Below are positions 19,252-27,992 of a DNA stretch of 64,000 bases, piece by piece (the stretch's first letter is position 1; every line of letters starts with the position of its first letter). The notes beneath the pieces were generated by a model. The model did no database searches. It saw nothing but the letters and a program-made list of their open reading frames with translations, and was not told where the DNA came from. Position numbers and translations under genes: made by a program. The DNA is taken from NCBI RefSeq assembly GCF_024198175.1, contig NZ_JAJVKV010000001.1, forward strand, positions 1,674,001 to 1,738,000. Reading direction: 5' to 3'. Origin of the DNA: Pyxidicoccus xibeiensis (GTDB lineage Bacteria; Myxococcota; Myxococcia; Myxococcales; Myxococcaceae).

Positions 19252-20262
19252 ATGCGTGCCAATCGCTTCCTGTCTCCTCTCCTTCTCGCGGGTCTGGTGG
19301 CGCTCGGCGCCGGCTGCAAGAAGGAGCCTGCCGCCGGCAGTCCCGAGGCCCCGCTGCGGCTGGGCTTCTTCCCCAACATCACCCATGCCCAGGCGCTGGT
19401 GGGCAACGCGGAGGGCGCGTTCGGCTCACAGCCCGGCGTGGGGCGGCTGGAGGTGAAGCAGTTCAACGCGGGCCCCGCCGCCATGGAGGCGCTGGTGGCC
19501 GGCTCGCTGGACGTGTCGTACGTGGGCAGCGGCCCGGCCATCAACACGTTCCTCAAGGCGGGGCGCGAGCTGCGCATCATCTCCGGCGCGGTGAATGGCG
19601 GCGCGGTGCTGGTGGTGAAGAGCGCGAAGTCCGCCGCGGAGCTGAAGGGCAAGAAGCTGGGCACGCCGCAGCTGGGCAATACCCAGGACATCGCCCTGCG
19701 CTACTGGCTGAAGAAGCAGGGGCTGGTCACCAACCTCCAGGGCACCGGCGACGTGCAGATTGTGCCGCTGAGCAACCCGGACATCCTGGGGCAGTACCTG
19801 CGCGGCGGCATCGAAGGGGCCTGGGTGCCCGAGCCCTGGGGCGCGCGCATGGTGGCGGAGGGCGGCGGCCACATCCTCGTGGACGAGCGGGACTTGTGGC
19901 CCGAGCGGCGCTTCCCCACCACGGTGATTGTCACCACGAAGAAGGTGCTGGAGACGCAGCGCCCGCGCATCGTCGCGCTGCTGCGCGCGCACGTGCGACT
20001 CACCGAGCGCTGGAAGGAGGACCCGGCGGGCTTCACCACCGCCGTCAACTCCGCCTTCGGACGGCTCACCAGCAAGCCGATGCCCGCGCCCATCATCCAG
20101 GAGGCCTTCACCCGGCTGGAGCCCAGCCTGGACCCGGTGCCCTCCGCGCTCGCCACCGCCGCGCAGCACGCGAAGGAGCTGGGCTTCACCACCGACGCGG
20201 ACATCAACGGCCTGGTGGACCTGAGCGTCCTCGACGAGGTGCGCGGCGCCGCGGCGCAGTGA
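19252..20262 (+). CDS. ABC transporter substrate-binding lipoprotein, SsuA/TauA-like
   Basis: A 336-aa binding protein. The signal peptide ends in a lipobox (ALGAGC, Cys22). LRLGFFPNITHAQALVG is the first strand of the NMT1/SsuA-type periplasmic fold, VSYVGSGPAINTFLKAG the ligand-loop region, and KKLGTPQLGNTQDIALRYWL a conserved block. VPEPWGARMV contributes to the second lobe. It is expected to capture a small anionic or organosulfur ligand outside the inner membrane and present it to the permease at 18411. An 80-bp gap separates it from the permease gene; no strong ribosome site is visible. A HAD phosphatase gene follows 49 bp later. Confidence 0.92.
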   Translation: MRANRFLSPLLLAGLVALGAGCKKEPAAGSPEAPLRLGFFPNITHAQALVGNAEGAFGSQPGVGRLEVKQFNAGPAAMEALVAGSLDVSYVGSGPAINTFLKAGRELRIISGAVNGGAVLVVKSAKSAAELKGKKLGTPQLGNTQDIALRYWLKKQGLVTNLQGTGDVQIVPLSNPDILGQYLRGGIEGAWVPEPWGARMVAEGGGHILVDERDLWPERRFPTTVIVTTKKVLETQRPRIVALLRAHVRLTERWKEDPAGFTTAVNSAFGRLTSKPMPAPIIQEAFTRLEPSLDPVPSALATAAQHAKELGFTTDADINGLVDLSVLDEVRGAAAQ

Positions 20263-20311
20263 CGGCGCGGCAGTGGCGGCCGGCCCCGCGCCCGGGGGAG
20301 GATGCGCGCCC

Positions 20312-21082
20312 ATGAGGATGGAGCGTGTGGAGGAGACGCTGGAGCGCATCGGCCAGGAGGCCGCGCGTGCGCCCGGCGGAGTGCTGGCGTTCGACGGAGA
20401 CGGCACGCTGTGGAGCGGGGACGTGGGGGACGACCTCTTCCTCGCCCTGCTGGAGCACGGCGACATCCGCCCGGAGGCCCACGCGGCGCTGGAGCGGCTG
20501 GGCGCGGCGCACGGCATGGCGCCGGGCCTGGAGGTGCGCGAGCTGGCCCACCGGCTCTTCGCCGCCTTCGAGGCCGGCCGCATCCCCGAGAAGGAAGTCT
20601 ACGAGATGGTGGCCTGGCTCTTCGCCGGCTGGCGCGTGGAGGCCGTGCGAGCCTTCGCTCGCGACGTGGTGGCCCACCGCGGCGTGGCCCGGCGCATCCA
20701 GGCCGAGACGCGGCGCGTGGTGGAGTGGGCGCTGGGCCGGGGCATTCCCTGCTACGTGGTCAGCGCCTCACCGCTCGCCGTCGTGCAGGCCGCGGTGGTG
20801 GAGGTGGGGCTGGACCCCTCGCACGTGCTGGCGTGCACGCCGCGCGAGGAGGGCGGCACCGTGCTGCCCTCCATCATCGAGCCCATCCCGTATGCCGCCG
20901 GGAAGGTGACGTGCCTGCGCGCCCGCACGCCCCAGCCGCTCTACGCGGCCTTTGGCGACAACGTGTTCGACTTCGAGCTGCTCGCGGCCTCCCGCGTCCC
21001 GGTGGCCATCCGCCCCAAGCCCCGCCTGCGCGCGCGGGCGGCGGAGCTGCCCTCGCTGGTGCAGCTCCAGCCCGAGGAGTGA
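20312..21082 (+). CDS. HAD-superfamily phosphatase (SerB-like)
   Basis: A 256-aa HAD hydrolase of the phosphoserine-phosphatase-like group. VLAFDGDGTLWSGDVGDD is motif I with the DxD nucleophile and acid/base; YVVSASPLAVVQAA is motif II; AGKVTCL has the motif III Lys; and FGDNVFDFELL is motif IV. The insertion between motifs I and II is helical and acts as a cap. The start ATG at 20312 has GGGGGAGG about 10 nt upstream. It follows the ABC importer genes closely and may be co-transcribed, so the imported compound or a derivative may be phosphorylated and dephosphorylated, but this is speculative. Convergent with the next gene (4 bp between stops). Confidence 0.88.
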   Translation: MRMERVEETLERIGQEAARAPGGVLAFDGDGTLWSGDVGDDLFLALLEHGDIRPEAHAALERLGAAHGMAPGLEVRELAHRLFAAFEAGRIPEKEVYEMVAWLFAGWRVEAVRAFARDVVAHRGVARRIQAETRRVVEWALGRGIPCYVVSASPLAVVQAAVVEVGLDPSHVLACTPREEGGTVLPSIIEPIPYAAGKVTCLRARTPQPLYAAFGDNVFDFELLAASRVPVAIRPKPRLRARAAELPSLVQLQPEE

Positions 21083-21086
21083 CGGC

Positions 21087-21572
21087 TCAGCCCTTCCCGG
21101 GCACCTCACGCGAGAGCGACAGCGCGACGTTCTCCACCTGGTTCTCCACCTGGTAGACGGCCACCACCGTCTGGCCCGCCTTCGGCGTCTTGTTCAGCTG
21201 GAGCGCGCTCACGTCGAGTGGCACCACCGTGCCCAGGCTCGTCTGGACGTAGAGCACCAGCCCGTTGAGCTTCACCACCTGCCCGGACAGCTCCCGCATG
21301 CGGTCCTCGTCCGGCGTCACCCTCCGCACGGGCATGCCCGCGCTGGTGCCCTGGGGGCCGACATTCAGCTGCGACACGCCCTGGCGCGTCATCGGAGGGA
21401 AGAGGCCCGCTCGCCCGCTGCTCACGGGCAGCTCTCCGAGGCGCTCGTCGCCCTTTCCCTCCTCGCGGGGCTCCGGGTCACGGGCCTGTGCGGCCAGCGG
21501 CAGCAACAGCGCCGTCACCGCGGGCGCCGCCAGCGCGAGGCCACGCCACTTCCTGGGAATCATCCACGTCAT
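21087..21572 (-). CDS. Small exported protein of unknown function
   Basis: A 161-aa protein with a signal peptide (RKWRGLALAAPAVTALLLPLAAQA, cleavage near residue 31). The mature part has a basic/acidic linker, then ELSGQVVKLNGLVLYVQTSLGTVVPLDVSAL and KTPKAGQTVVAVYQVENQVENVAL, which looks like a small OB- or SH3-like beta barrel of the kind used to handle modified or redox-sensitive periplasmic substrates. No cysteines. The ATG at 21572 has AGGAGCAGGA just upstream. I do not recognise a named family; related short 'secreted' genes are frequent in myxobacteria. Confidence 0.7.
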   Translation of the reverse strand: MTWMIPRKWRGLALAAPAVTALLLPLAAQARDPEPREEGKGDERLGELPVSSGRAGLFPPMTRQGVSQLNVGPQGTSAGMPVRRVTPDEDRMRELSGQVVKLNGLVLYVQTSLGTVVPLDVSALQLNKTPKAGQTVVAVYQVENQVENVALSLSREVPGKG

Positions 21573-21887
21573 GGGTCCTGCTCCTGCTGGGGGGGTCGGT
21601 CGACCCGTTCCCATGAAGCTAGGCCCCGCGTGCGCGCGCACACCCGCCATCCCGGAGTCGGACGTCCCGAGGCCCGGGCCACGCCCCACGCGCCGGGCCT
21701 CCGTCCGCCCGTGCCGCCTGATTGCATGCTGACGGTGCTGACTCACCAGGGGAATGTTCACCCCATGAAGCCATCCGCCCCATATGCCCTGGAAAGGGCT
21801 AGGGTGGGCTGTCCGGCCCGGCTCCACCGCGAGCGCCCGGACCCAATCACCGCCTCTGAATGGGGCGGCAACACGCAGAGGCCGCAA
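21573..21887. other. Divergent intergenic region (315 bp)
   Basis: Shared upstream region of the exported protein (leftward) and the NYN protein (rightward). I see no clear promoter, palindrome or hairpin. An in-frame ATG at 21765 would extend the NYN protein by 41 residues that look unlike protein-coding sequence. Confidence 0.4.
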
Positions 21888-22874
21888 TTGAACGGTCGCA
21901 CCGACGAGCACCGCATCGCTCTCTTCATCGACTTCGAGAACCTGGTCACCAACACCGGCATCAGCTCCTCGAGCTTCGACCTCCAGCCTTCGCTCGACCG
22001 CCTGCTCGAGAAGGGCAAGGTCGTCTTCCGTCGCGCGTACTGCGACTGGTCCCGCTTCAGCGACGCCAAGATTCGCCTGCACGAGTTCGGCGTCGAGCTG
22101 CTCGACGTGCCGCCCTCCACGCGCGCCGGCAAGAATGGCGCGGACATGCGCCTGGTCATCGACGCGCTGGAGCTGTGCTACGCGCGCGAGAGCATCGACA
22201 CCTTCGTCATCGGCTCGGGCGACAGCGACTTCTGCCCGCTGGCCTACAAGCTGCGTGAGAATGGCCGCACCGTCATCGGGCTCGCGGTGAAGGAGTCCAC
22301 GTCCCCGCTCTTCGTGAAGGCGTGTGACGAGTTCATCTACCTGCGCCCGCGCCAGTCGCGCGACAAGGACAAGGGCGACAAGGAGAAGGGCCGCAGCAGC
22401 GTGGCCGCCGAGGAGGCGGGTCACGGCAAGCGCGGCGGCCGCCACGGGCGTGAGCGCGGGGGCAAGGCCGAGGCGGCCCAGGCTCCGCAGGCCGCGGCCA
22501 AGGGGCAGTCCCGCACGGAAGTGCCGGACATCGCCCGCGAGGTGGTGCAGAGCATGCTCGCCCGCGCCACCGGCCCGGTGAACCCGTCGCTCATCAAGGA
22601 AGCCATCGTCCGCAAGGAGCCGGACTTCGACGAGCGCGAGCACGGCTACTCCACCTTCGCCCGGCTGCTGGCGGCGCTGGAGCAGGAAGGGCTGCTGCGC
22701 CGCATCCAGCAGGGCCGCCAGTGGTACGTGGTGGCGGCGGACTCGGACCTCGCCACCGCTCCCAGCAGCGGGCACGGCGACGGCAAGGGCAAGAAGCGCG
22801 GTCAGGCCCATGCCCACGAGGAGGAGGAGGAGCTGGAGTCCTACCCCGACCCCGAGGACGACGAAGGGGTCTGA
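21888..22874 (+). CDS. NYN-domain (LabA/DUF88-like) protein with OST-HTH/LOTUS domain
   Basis: About 328 aa. The start TTG at 21888 has AGAGG 6 nt upstream, and leaves only 8 residues before the first NYN strand, HRIALFIDFENLV. The NYN (PIN-like) nuclease fold shows its acidic residues in IDFEN, KNGADMRLVIDALEL and VIGSGDSDFCPLAYKLRENG. A Lys/Arg/Gly-rich linker (about residues 155-215) leads to TEVPDIAREVVQSMLARATG...FARLLAALEQEGLLRRIQQGRQWYVV, a good match to the OST-HTH (LOTUS) RNA-binding domain; the tail is acidic (HEEEEELESYPDPEDDEGV). NYN-LOTUS proteins of this type are predicted to bind or cleave structured RNA, possibly G4 or tRNA; the bacterial role is unproven. Cytoplasmic. Confidence 0.88.
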   Translation: MNGRTDEHRIALFIDFENLVTNTGISSSSFDLQPSLDRLLEKGKVVFRRAYCDWSRFSDAKIRLHEFGVELLDVPPSTRAGKNGADMRLVIDALELCYARESIDTFVIGSGDSDFCPLAYKLRENGRTVIGLAVKESTSPLFVKACDEFIYLRPRQSRDKDKGDKEKGRSSVAAEEAGHGKRGGRHGRERGGKAEAAQAPQAAAKGQSRTEVPDIAREVVQSMLARATGPVNPSLIKEAIVRKEPDFDEREHGYSTFARLLAALEQEGLLRRIQQGRQWYVVAADSDLATAPSSGHGDGKGKKRGQAHAHEEEEELESYPDPEDDEGV

Positions 22875-22955
22875 ACACCTCAACGGTAACCAGGTGGCAA
22901 GGGTGGCGCGTGGGCCCTAGGCTCCGCGCTCCTCTCTGTCCACCTGGAGCACACC

Positions 22956-24584
22956 GTGAGACGTCTCTCCGCTGTCTTCGTCGCGGCGGGCCTCGCGCTC
23001 GGCGCGATGTCCCCCGCGCTGGCCGCCGAGCCGCCCCCTGAGTTCGGCACCGACTGGGATGACCCGCGCACCGCCGTCCCCGAAATCCAGAAGCCGCCGA
23101 CGGCCTCCTGCACCGTGCGAATCGTCGACGAGCGCTTCGACGACTTCACGCCCTTCACCGGCACCTTCACCCCGCCCCCCGGCTGCCCCGGCCCCTGGCA
23201 CAAGGTGGTGCTGCGCATGGAGGGCAAGGTCCAGGGCGTCCAGTTCGACCGGCTCGGCCACCTGGAGGTAGGCGGCGTCACCCTCTTCAAGACGTCCACG
23301 CCGGAGCCCTCGCGTGACGGCATCTCCTGGTCCGTGGAGAAGGACGTCACGGCCTACGCGCCGCTGCTGCGCCAGCCTCAGCCCGTCTGGATGCTGATTG
23401 GCAACGTGGTCAACGACACGTACACCGGCGTGCTCGACGTGCAGGTCTACCTGACGTTCTACGCCGCCCAGGGCCGCTACAAGCCCGCCGACACGGCGGA
23501 CGACGTGCTCCCCCTCACCAACCCGCGCCGCGAGGGCAGCGCCATCGTCGGTGAAGTCACGGTGCCCCCGAACACCGAGCGCCTGGTCGCCGAGGTGTAC
23601 GCCACGGGCTCCGGCGGTGGCTGCGAGGAGTTCTGGTACATCACCGCCCCCATCGTCGTGCCGTACTCCTGCCCCGCCGACGACGGCCCGTACCGCGAGG
23701 TGCAGCTCGAGGTGGACGGCAAGGTGGCGGGCATCGCCATGCCGTTCCCGCATGTCTACACGGGCGGCTGGTCCAACCCGTTCCTCTGGTACACGCTGCC
23801 GGCGCCGCGCGCCTTCAACGTGCGCCCCATCCGCTATGACCTCACTCCGTTCGCCGGCCTGCTGACCGACGGCCAGCCGCACCAGGTCCGCGTGAGCGTG
23901 CTGGGCGTTCCCGAGGGGCGGCCGGGCTGGGACCTGCCCACCAACGTGCTCGTGTGGCGGGACACGCGCGCGTCGCGCACCACTGGCGGGCTGCTCTCGC
24001 ACCGGCTCTCCGCGCTGACGAATGACTCCACGCACACGGTGGTGGACGGGTGGAACCAGGTGGACACGCAGGGCCGCCAGCAGCTGGAGGTGTCCGGCTG
24101 GCTGCGCACGTCGCGCGGCTACGTGCTGACGACGGTGAAGCAGGCCGTGTCCAACTCCAGCCTGCACCGCTGGCTGGGGGACATGGAGAACCCGGACGAG
24201 CTCACGGCGACGTGGAGCGACACCAGCACGGTGACGACCGTGGGCCGCGGCCTGCTCCCGACGGTGAGCCGCTCGGAGAAGACGTTCGTGCTCGACGGGC
24301 TCATCAGCGTGACGCCGGAGAACCGGCTGACGACGAGCATCTCCATCAGCGACGCGGAGGACGCGCGCACCCTCAAGGGCCCCTTCACGGTGGCGCACCA
24401 GGAGCTCAGCGACGTCTACACCGGCGAGGCGGCCTACAACTTCGGCGTGCCGCGCCCGCAGCGCAACGCGGTGGGGACCTCGACGCACCGCTACCGGCTG
24501 ACCAGCGACCTCGGCGGCTGCTACGACCGGAGCATCTCCACGAGGAACGGCTTCGTCACCGCGGACGTGCAGCGCTGCGACTGA
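22956..24584 (+). CDS. Secreted PNGase A-like protein
   Basis: A 542-aa exported protein starting at GTG 22956 (GGAG 6 nt upstream). The signal peptide is MRRLSAVFVAAGLALGAMSPALA. The remainder resembles peptide-N4-asparagine amidase A: TCTVRIVDERFDDF-like opening (SCTVRIVDERFDDF), KVVLRMEGKVQGVQFDRLGHLEVGGVTLFKTSTPEPSRDG, WSVEKDVTAYAPLL, and CEEFWYITAPIVVPYSC, with the GVAGIAMPFPHVYTGGW-type loop (DGKVAGIAMPFPHVYTGGW). This fold removes N-glycans from glycopeptides in plants and some bacteria; for a predatory or saprophytic bacterium it would act on host or prey glycoproteins. The 3' end of the gene, with its stop and hairpin, is repeated twice more downstream (24557-24760). Confidence 0.85.
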   Translation: MRRLSAVFVAAGLALGAMSPALAAEPPPEFGTDWDDPRTAVPEIQKPPTASCTVRIVDERFDDFTPFTGTFTPPPGCPGPWHKVVLRMEGKVQGVQFDRLGHLEVGGVTLFKTSTPEPSRDGISWSVEKDVTAYAPLLRQPQPVWMLIGNVVNDTYTGVLDVQVYLTFYAAQGRYKPADTADDVLPLTNPRREGSAIVGEVTVPPNTERLVAEVYATGSGGGCEEFWYITAPIVVPYSCPADDGPYREVQLEVDGKVAGIAMPFPHVYTGGWSNPFLWYTLPAPRAFNVRPIRYDLTPFAGLLTDGQPHQVRVSVLGVPEGRPGWDLPTNVLVWRDTRASRTTGGLLSHRLSALTNDSTHTVVDGWNQVDTQGRQQLEVSGWLRTSRGYVLTTVKQAVSNSSLHRWLGDMENPDELTATWSDTSTVTTVGRGLLPTVSRSEKTFVLDGLISVTPENRLTTSISISDAEDARTLKGPFTVAHQELSDVYTGEAAYNFGVPRPQRNAVGTSTHRYRLTSDLGGCYDRSISTRNGFVTADVQRCD

Positions 24585-24760
24585 GGCGGTGCGCCGGGGG
24601 CCGCTCCACCTGGGGCGGCTCCATCACCGCGGACGTGCGGCGCTGCGACTGAGGCGGTGCGCCCCGCAGCCGCTCCACCGGGTGCGGTCCCGCCACCGCG
24701 GACGTGCAGCGCTGCGACTGAGGCGGTGCGCCCCGGAGCCGCTCCACCTGGAGCGGCCCC
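24557..24760 (+). repeat. Three tandem copies of the gene's 3' end and hairpin (68-69 bp unit)
   Basis: Copies start at 24557, 24625 and 24694. Each begins CACCGCGGACGTGC, encodes or formerly encoded the terminal TADVQRCD of the PNGase A-like protein, includes TGA and GGCGGTGCGCC, and ends with a GCCGCTCCA hairpin arm pair. Only copy 1 is in the functional frame; copies 2 and 3 lie beyond the stop. A tandem duplication of a gene end together with its terminator is the simplest explanation. Confidence 0.85.
24738..24757 (+). terminator. Hairpin in the third repeat copy, with weaker versions in copies 1 and 2
   Basis: GCCGCTCCA-CC-TGGAGCGGC is a 9-bp stem with a 2-nt loop. Copy 1 (24600-24619) has one wobble in the right arm and copy 2 (24669-24688) is degraded. 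It sits between convergent genes; no T-tract. Confidence 0.5.
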
Positions 24761-24820
24761 GTCAGGCACTCGGGCCGGGCCGGGTGGAGCCTTCGCGGCC
24801 ACCCGGCCCTGCCGTGTCCG

Positions 24821-26863
24821 TCACTGCCCCGGACGGGGCGTGGTGGACTCGTGCAGGTGCTCGAGGAACTCGGGCAGCAGGCTGGCGGAGATGACCCACA
24901 GCTTGCCCTCGCCCAGGTCCGCGAGCGCCGCGCGCTCCACGTAGAGGACGTTCTCCACCTCCACGTAGTGCACGAAGACCTTGCGGCCGCGAGCCCGGTA
25001 CCAGTCCGCGGCGCGGGCCAGCAGCGCCACCAGGCCGTCCTGCACCTCCGGCAGCGAGTCGTCGGCCAGCGGCACCAGCCGCACGCCGTCCAGCACGTTG
25101 AAGAGGTTCAGCCCCGGCTCCGCCGACTCCACCACCGCCAGCGCCACCGCCTTGCCCTCGTGCCGCGCGACGAACAACTCGCGCTCGCGGCCCAGGCCCG
25201 CCTCGCCCCAGCGCGCCTTCGCGGCGGCCAGGTCGAAGCGCTCCGGCACCAGGTCTAGCGCCTCGCGGTACGCCACCGGCCGCGTGCTGGCCACCTTGGC
25301 GAAGAACGTCTCGCGCTCCTCGTCCGTGGGCATGCCCACGTCGATGCCCACCGGCACCTCCCACGGACGCTCCACCTCCGCCTCCATGAGGCGGAAGGGC
25401 ACGAGGCAGGACTGCCCGGTGTGCTCGTACCAGGTCGCGAAGTCGAACTTGGTGAAGCGCACCCAGCGCACGTTCGCCTCGCAGAAGGCGAAGAACCACT
25501 TCACGTCCGGGTCCACCTGCGTGGGCTCGTAGCCGCGCAGGTAGATGTCGCGCAGCGACTCACGCGCCGACGAGCGCGCGCCCGGCACCTGCTGCCGCGC
25601 GAGCTGGTGCGCCATCCAGCTGAACTCGTACGGCTTCACCACCGACAGCGTGGCGTCCAGCGCCTCTCCGGCGGGACGCACCACCCGGTAGCCCAGGCTC
25701 GTGCGGCCCTCCAGGCGCGCCTGCGTCGCGTCGAAGCGCGGGCGCTGCTCGTCGAAGTCCTCCGGCGTCTTGCCCGGCAGGCGGAAGTAGCCCGAGCGCT
25801 CGAAGAGGCTCCACGTCTCGTTGCCCCAGTCACCCTCCACCTTGGTGGCCGGGTGCATCTGCGCCTCCACCAGCGCGCGCCACGCCCGGGCGCCCGCCGC
25901 GTCCAGCGGCCGCACGGACATGCCGCACCGCCGGCCCGCCGCCGTGCTGGAGATGTTGCGCACCTCGGCCCGCAGCCGCACCGGCGCCAGGCCCTCCATC
26001 GCCACTTCCAGCACCGGCTGCCGCAGGCCCGGGTACATCAGGTCCTCGCCCGGCTCCGTCATGAAGGCCAGGCCCTCGTAGGACAGGTCCAGCACCGGGC
26101 GCTTCACGTGCACCTGCGGCCACAGCGGGTGGTCGAAGGACAACGTGCACGGGCTGCTCGGCGGCGCGCGGCGCAGCCAGCGGTGGCGGTAGCGCACCAG
26201 GTCCTTGGGCACCGGCATCATCACCAGGCCGGACTCCTCGCGCGCCTCCTTCACCTCCACGTGCACCACGCTGCTGTAGCCGAACATCTCCAGCACGAAG
26301 GGCAGCGGGGGCACCTCGCCGTCGAAGCGCCAGCCCATGCGGCCGTCGAGCGCGTCGAAGAGGACCGCCGTCACCTCCACCTTGCGCCCGTCCGGCAGCC
26401 GCACCACGCCGCGCGCCTGACGGCCCGCCAGCGCTTCACAGATGCGCGCCACGCGGTCCGCGTGGTCGATGTGCTCCTTCCACACCGGCCGCGTCTCCGG
26501 CGGCAGCAGCAGCCCGTTGTCGCGCAGCGCCTCCAGCACGGAGACGATGCGACGGCCCGCGTCCAGCGGCGGCGCCACGAAGCGCAGGCTGACCTCCGGC
26601 CGCGTGCCGTGCACGTCCATGACCTCCGCGTCCAGCGCGGTGGCCCAGCGCTCGCCGTGCCCCAGCACCACCGACGCGGGCTGGCCCAGCGACGGCGCCG
26701 CCTGCAAGTCCAGGTGCAGTGTCAGGTGCTCCAGTGAGAGCTGCACCAGCCGACCCGGAGCATGGCGGTTCCCGAACGACGCCACCGCCGTCAGCTCCGT
26801 CCCCATCCGGTAGCCCAGCATCGAGTCCCGGCCGCTCATTCCGTCCAGCGTGTCCGCCTGCAT
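24821..26863 (-). CDS. PilZ-domain protein with C-terminal GNAT-like region
   Basis: A 680-aa cytoplasmic protein. Start chosen at ATG 26863 because GGAG lies 5 nt upstream; an ATG at 26893 is also in frame. Two PilZ-like beta units are visible: GRLVQLSLEHLTLHLDL...SVVLGHGERWATALDAEV (about residues 40-95) and PVLDLSYEGLAFMTEPGEDLMY...LRAEVRNIS...CGMSVRPLD (about 255-325). The canonical RxxxR and DxSxxG c-di-GMP motifs are only partly present (DLSYEG in the second). The C-terminal ~220 residues, with ELFVARHEGKAVALAVVE, GLNLFNVLDGV and LLARAADWYRARGRKVFVHYVEVENVLY, resemble a GNAT acyltransferase core. This suggests second-messenger-regulated acyl transfer, but neither ligand nor substrate is shown. 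Confidence 0.75.
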   Translation of the reverse strand: MQADTLDGMSGRDSMLGYRMGTELTAVASFGNRHAPGRLVQLSLEHLTLHLDLQAAPSLGQPASVVLGHGERWATALDAEVMDVHGTRPEVSLRFVAPPLDAGRRIVSVLEALRDNGLLLPPETRPVWKEHIDHADRVARICEALAGRQARGVVRLPDGRKVEVTAVLFDALDGRMGWRFDGEVPPLPFVLEMFGYSSVVHVEVKEAREESGLVMMPVPKDLVRYRHRWLRRAPPSSPCTLSFDHPLWPQVHVKRPVLDLSYEGLAFMTEPGEDLMYPGLRQPVLEVAMEGLAPVRLRAEVRNISSTAAGRRCGMSVRPLDAAGARAWRALVEAQMHPATKVEGDWGNETWSLFERSGYFRLPGKTPEDFDEQRPRFDATQARLEGRTSLGYRVVRPAGEALDATLSVVKPYEFSWMAHQLARQQVPGARSSARESLRDIYLRGYEPTQVDPDVKWFFAFCEANVRWVRFTKFDFATWYEHTGQSCLVPFRLMEAEVERPWEVPVGIDVGMPTDEERETFFAKVASTRPVAYREALDLVPERFDLAAAKARWGEAGLGRERELFVARHEGKAVALAVVESAEPGLNLFNVLDGVRLVPLADDSLPEVQDGLVALLARAADWYRARGRKVFVHYVEVENVLYVERAALADLGEGKLWVISASLLPEFLEHLHESTTPRPGQ

Positions 26864-27333
26864 GACCGCTCCGTTGTGTAAGGACACCGACAATACAGCT
26901 TCATGAGAAAAGAAGCAGCCCCACTAAAAGTATGAGGCGGAGGGAAGCTGGTTTCCCACACCGTGGACACGAAGGAGCCGGGGACACCTCGTTCTCCGGG
27001 ACAGTCGTTCTCGGTCGACGGAGAGAGTGTCGCGCATGCGTCGTAATGAATCCCGCTCTTTGTCTTCAAGACAGCGCACCTGCACCTGAGGCGCTGAGTC
27101 TGTCGGGCCGCTTTCGGGTCTGCTTCTACCCACCGGGGCCAGGTCGCCGCCCAGTGAAGCTCCGATGTGGGACAGGTGCTGGTGGAAGGGAGTGAAGGCG
27201 TGGCCCCGCGTTGCATCGACGGGGCTTCTTCGTACGGCTCCAGGCAGCCAGGCCTCTGACGGCTGCTCGGATTGATGAAGTGCCCTTCGCCACGGGTTGA
27301 TAGGGAGGCCGTCCCTTCCGTCTTCCGTGCGCG
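26864..27333. other. Divergent intergenic region (470 bp)
   Basis: Lower GC than the flanking genes near 26870-26940 (several A/T runs), which probably holds the promoter of the PilZ gene. Short frames here have no protein-like composition. Apart from a minor TGTCTTcaAGACA hairpin at about 27060 I see nothing else. Confidence 0.4.
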
Positions 27334-27849
27334 GTGTCTCACGGCTCCTCGCGCCAGCCACCGAGTCCCTGCTTGCCCCTCTCCACCCTCTGCCTGCGCT
27401 GCGGCATGTGCTGTGACGGGACGCTCTTCACGCACGTGTCACTCCAGCCAACGGAAGTCGCGGCGCTCCAGCAGCGGGGCCTCCCGCTGAGCCAGCGCGC
27501 GGATGGCTCCCCGGCCCTCGCGCAGCACTGCGCCGCCCTGGACGGGCGCACCTGCACCGTCTACGCGGACCGCCCCGCGAGCTGTCGCCGCTACCACTGC
27601 CAGCTCTTCGCCGCGCTCGCGGAGAAGGAGGTCTCCCTCGACGAGGCGCTCGCCGTGGTGGACGAGGCCCAGGCCCTGGTGGCCGCCGCCGGTGAAGCGC
27701 TTCCGCCCGCCTCCGAGGGCGAGCCTCGCTCGGTGATGCAGCGCGCCCGTCGCGCCGAGCCCCTGCCTCCCGAGTCCCAGGCCGCGCGAGAGCGCGCCGA
27801 GGCCTTCCTCGACAAGCACTTCCGCGGACGCTTCGGCCGGCGCGAGTGA
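27334..27849 (+). CDS. YkgJ-family metal-cluster protein
   Basis: A 171-aa cytoplasmic protein with the CxxCxxCC motif (CLRCGMCC, about residues 20-27) and a later CTVYADRPASCRRYHC block, the pattern of the YkgJ/UPF0153 family, proposed to hold a zinc or iron-sulfur site. LFTHVSLQPTEVAAL fits the conserved stretch after the first cluster. The C-terminal half is helical and charged. The start is uncertain: GTG 27334 is the first option with a protein-like frame, and a TTG at 27373 would start just before the cysteine motif; neither has a strong ribosome site. Biochemical role unknown in the family. Confidence 0.82.
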   Translation: MSHGSSRQPPSPCLPLSTLCLRCGMCCDGTLFTHVSLQPTEVAALQQRGLPLSQRADGSPALAQHCAALDGRTCTVYADRPASCRRYHCQLFAALAEKEVSLDEALAVVDEAQALVAAAGEALPPASEGEPRSVMQRARRAEPLPPESQAARERAEAFLDKHFRGRFGRRE

Positions 27850-27992
27850 AGCGGCGCGGGCCTGGCGCCCGAGGGAATCCCCGTGTCCCCTGAGTCGGCG
27901 CGGCTACGATGCGGCGGCGCTGTCCTTCCTGCCCGCGCCCCCGCGTGCCGTTCCGCACGCGACGACGCCGGGCCACACCTCGAGGCCGCTCC

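Noticed and set aside
24521..24802. Frames through the triplicated gene end
   Set aside because: Repetitive Pro/Ala/Arg peptides result from the 68-69 bp unit in wrong frames; no start or ribosome site.
26932..27195. Possible 87-codon gene in the divergent region
   Set aside because: Composition is Arg/Gly/Pro with no hydrophobic core or conserved-looking motif, and no ribosome site.
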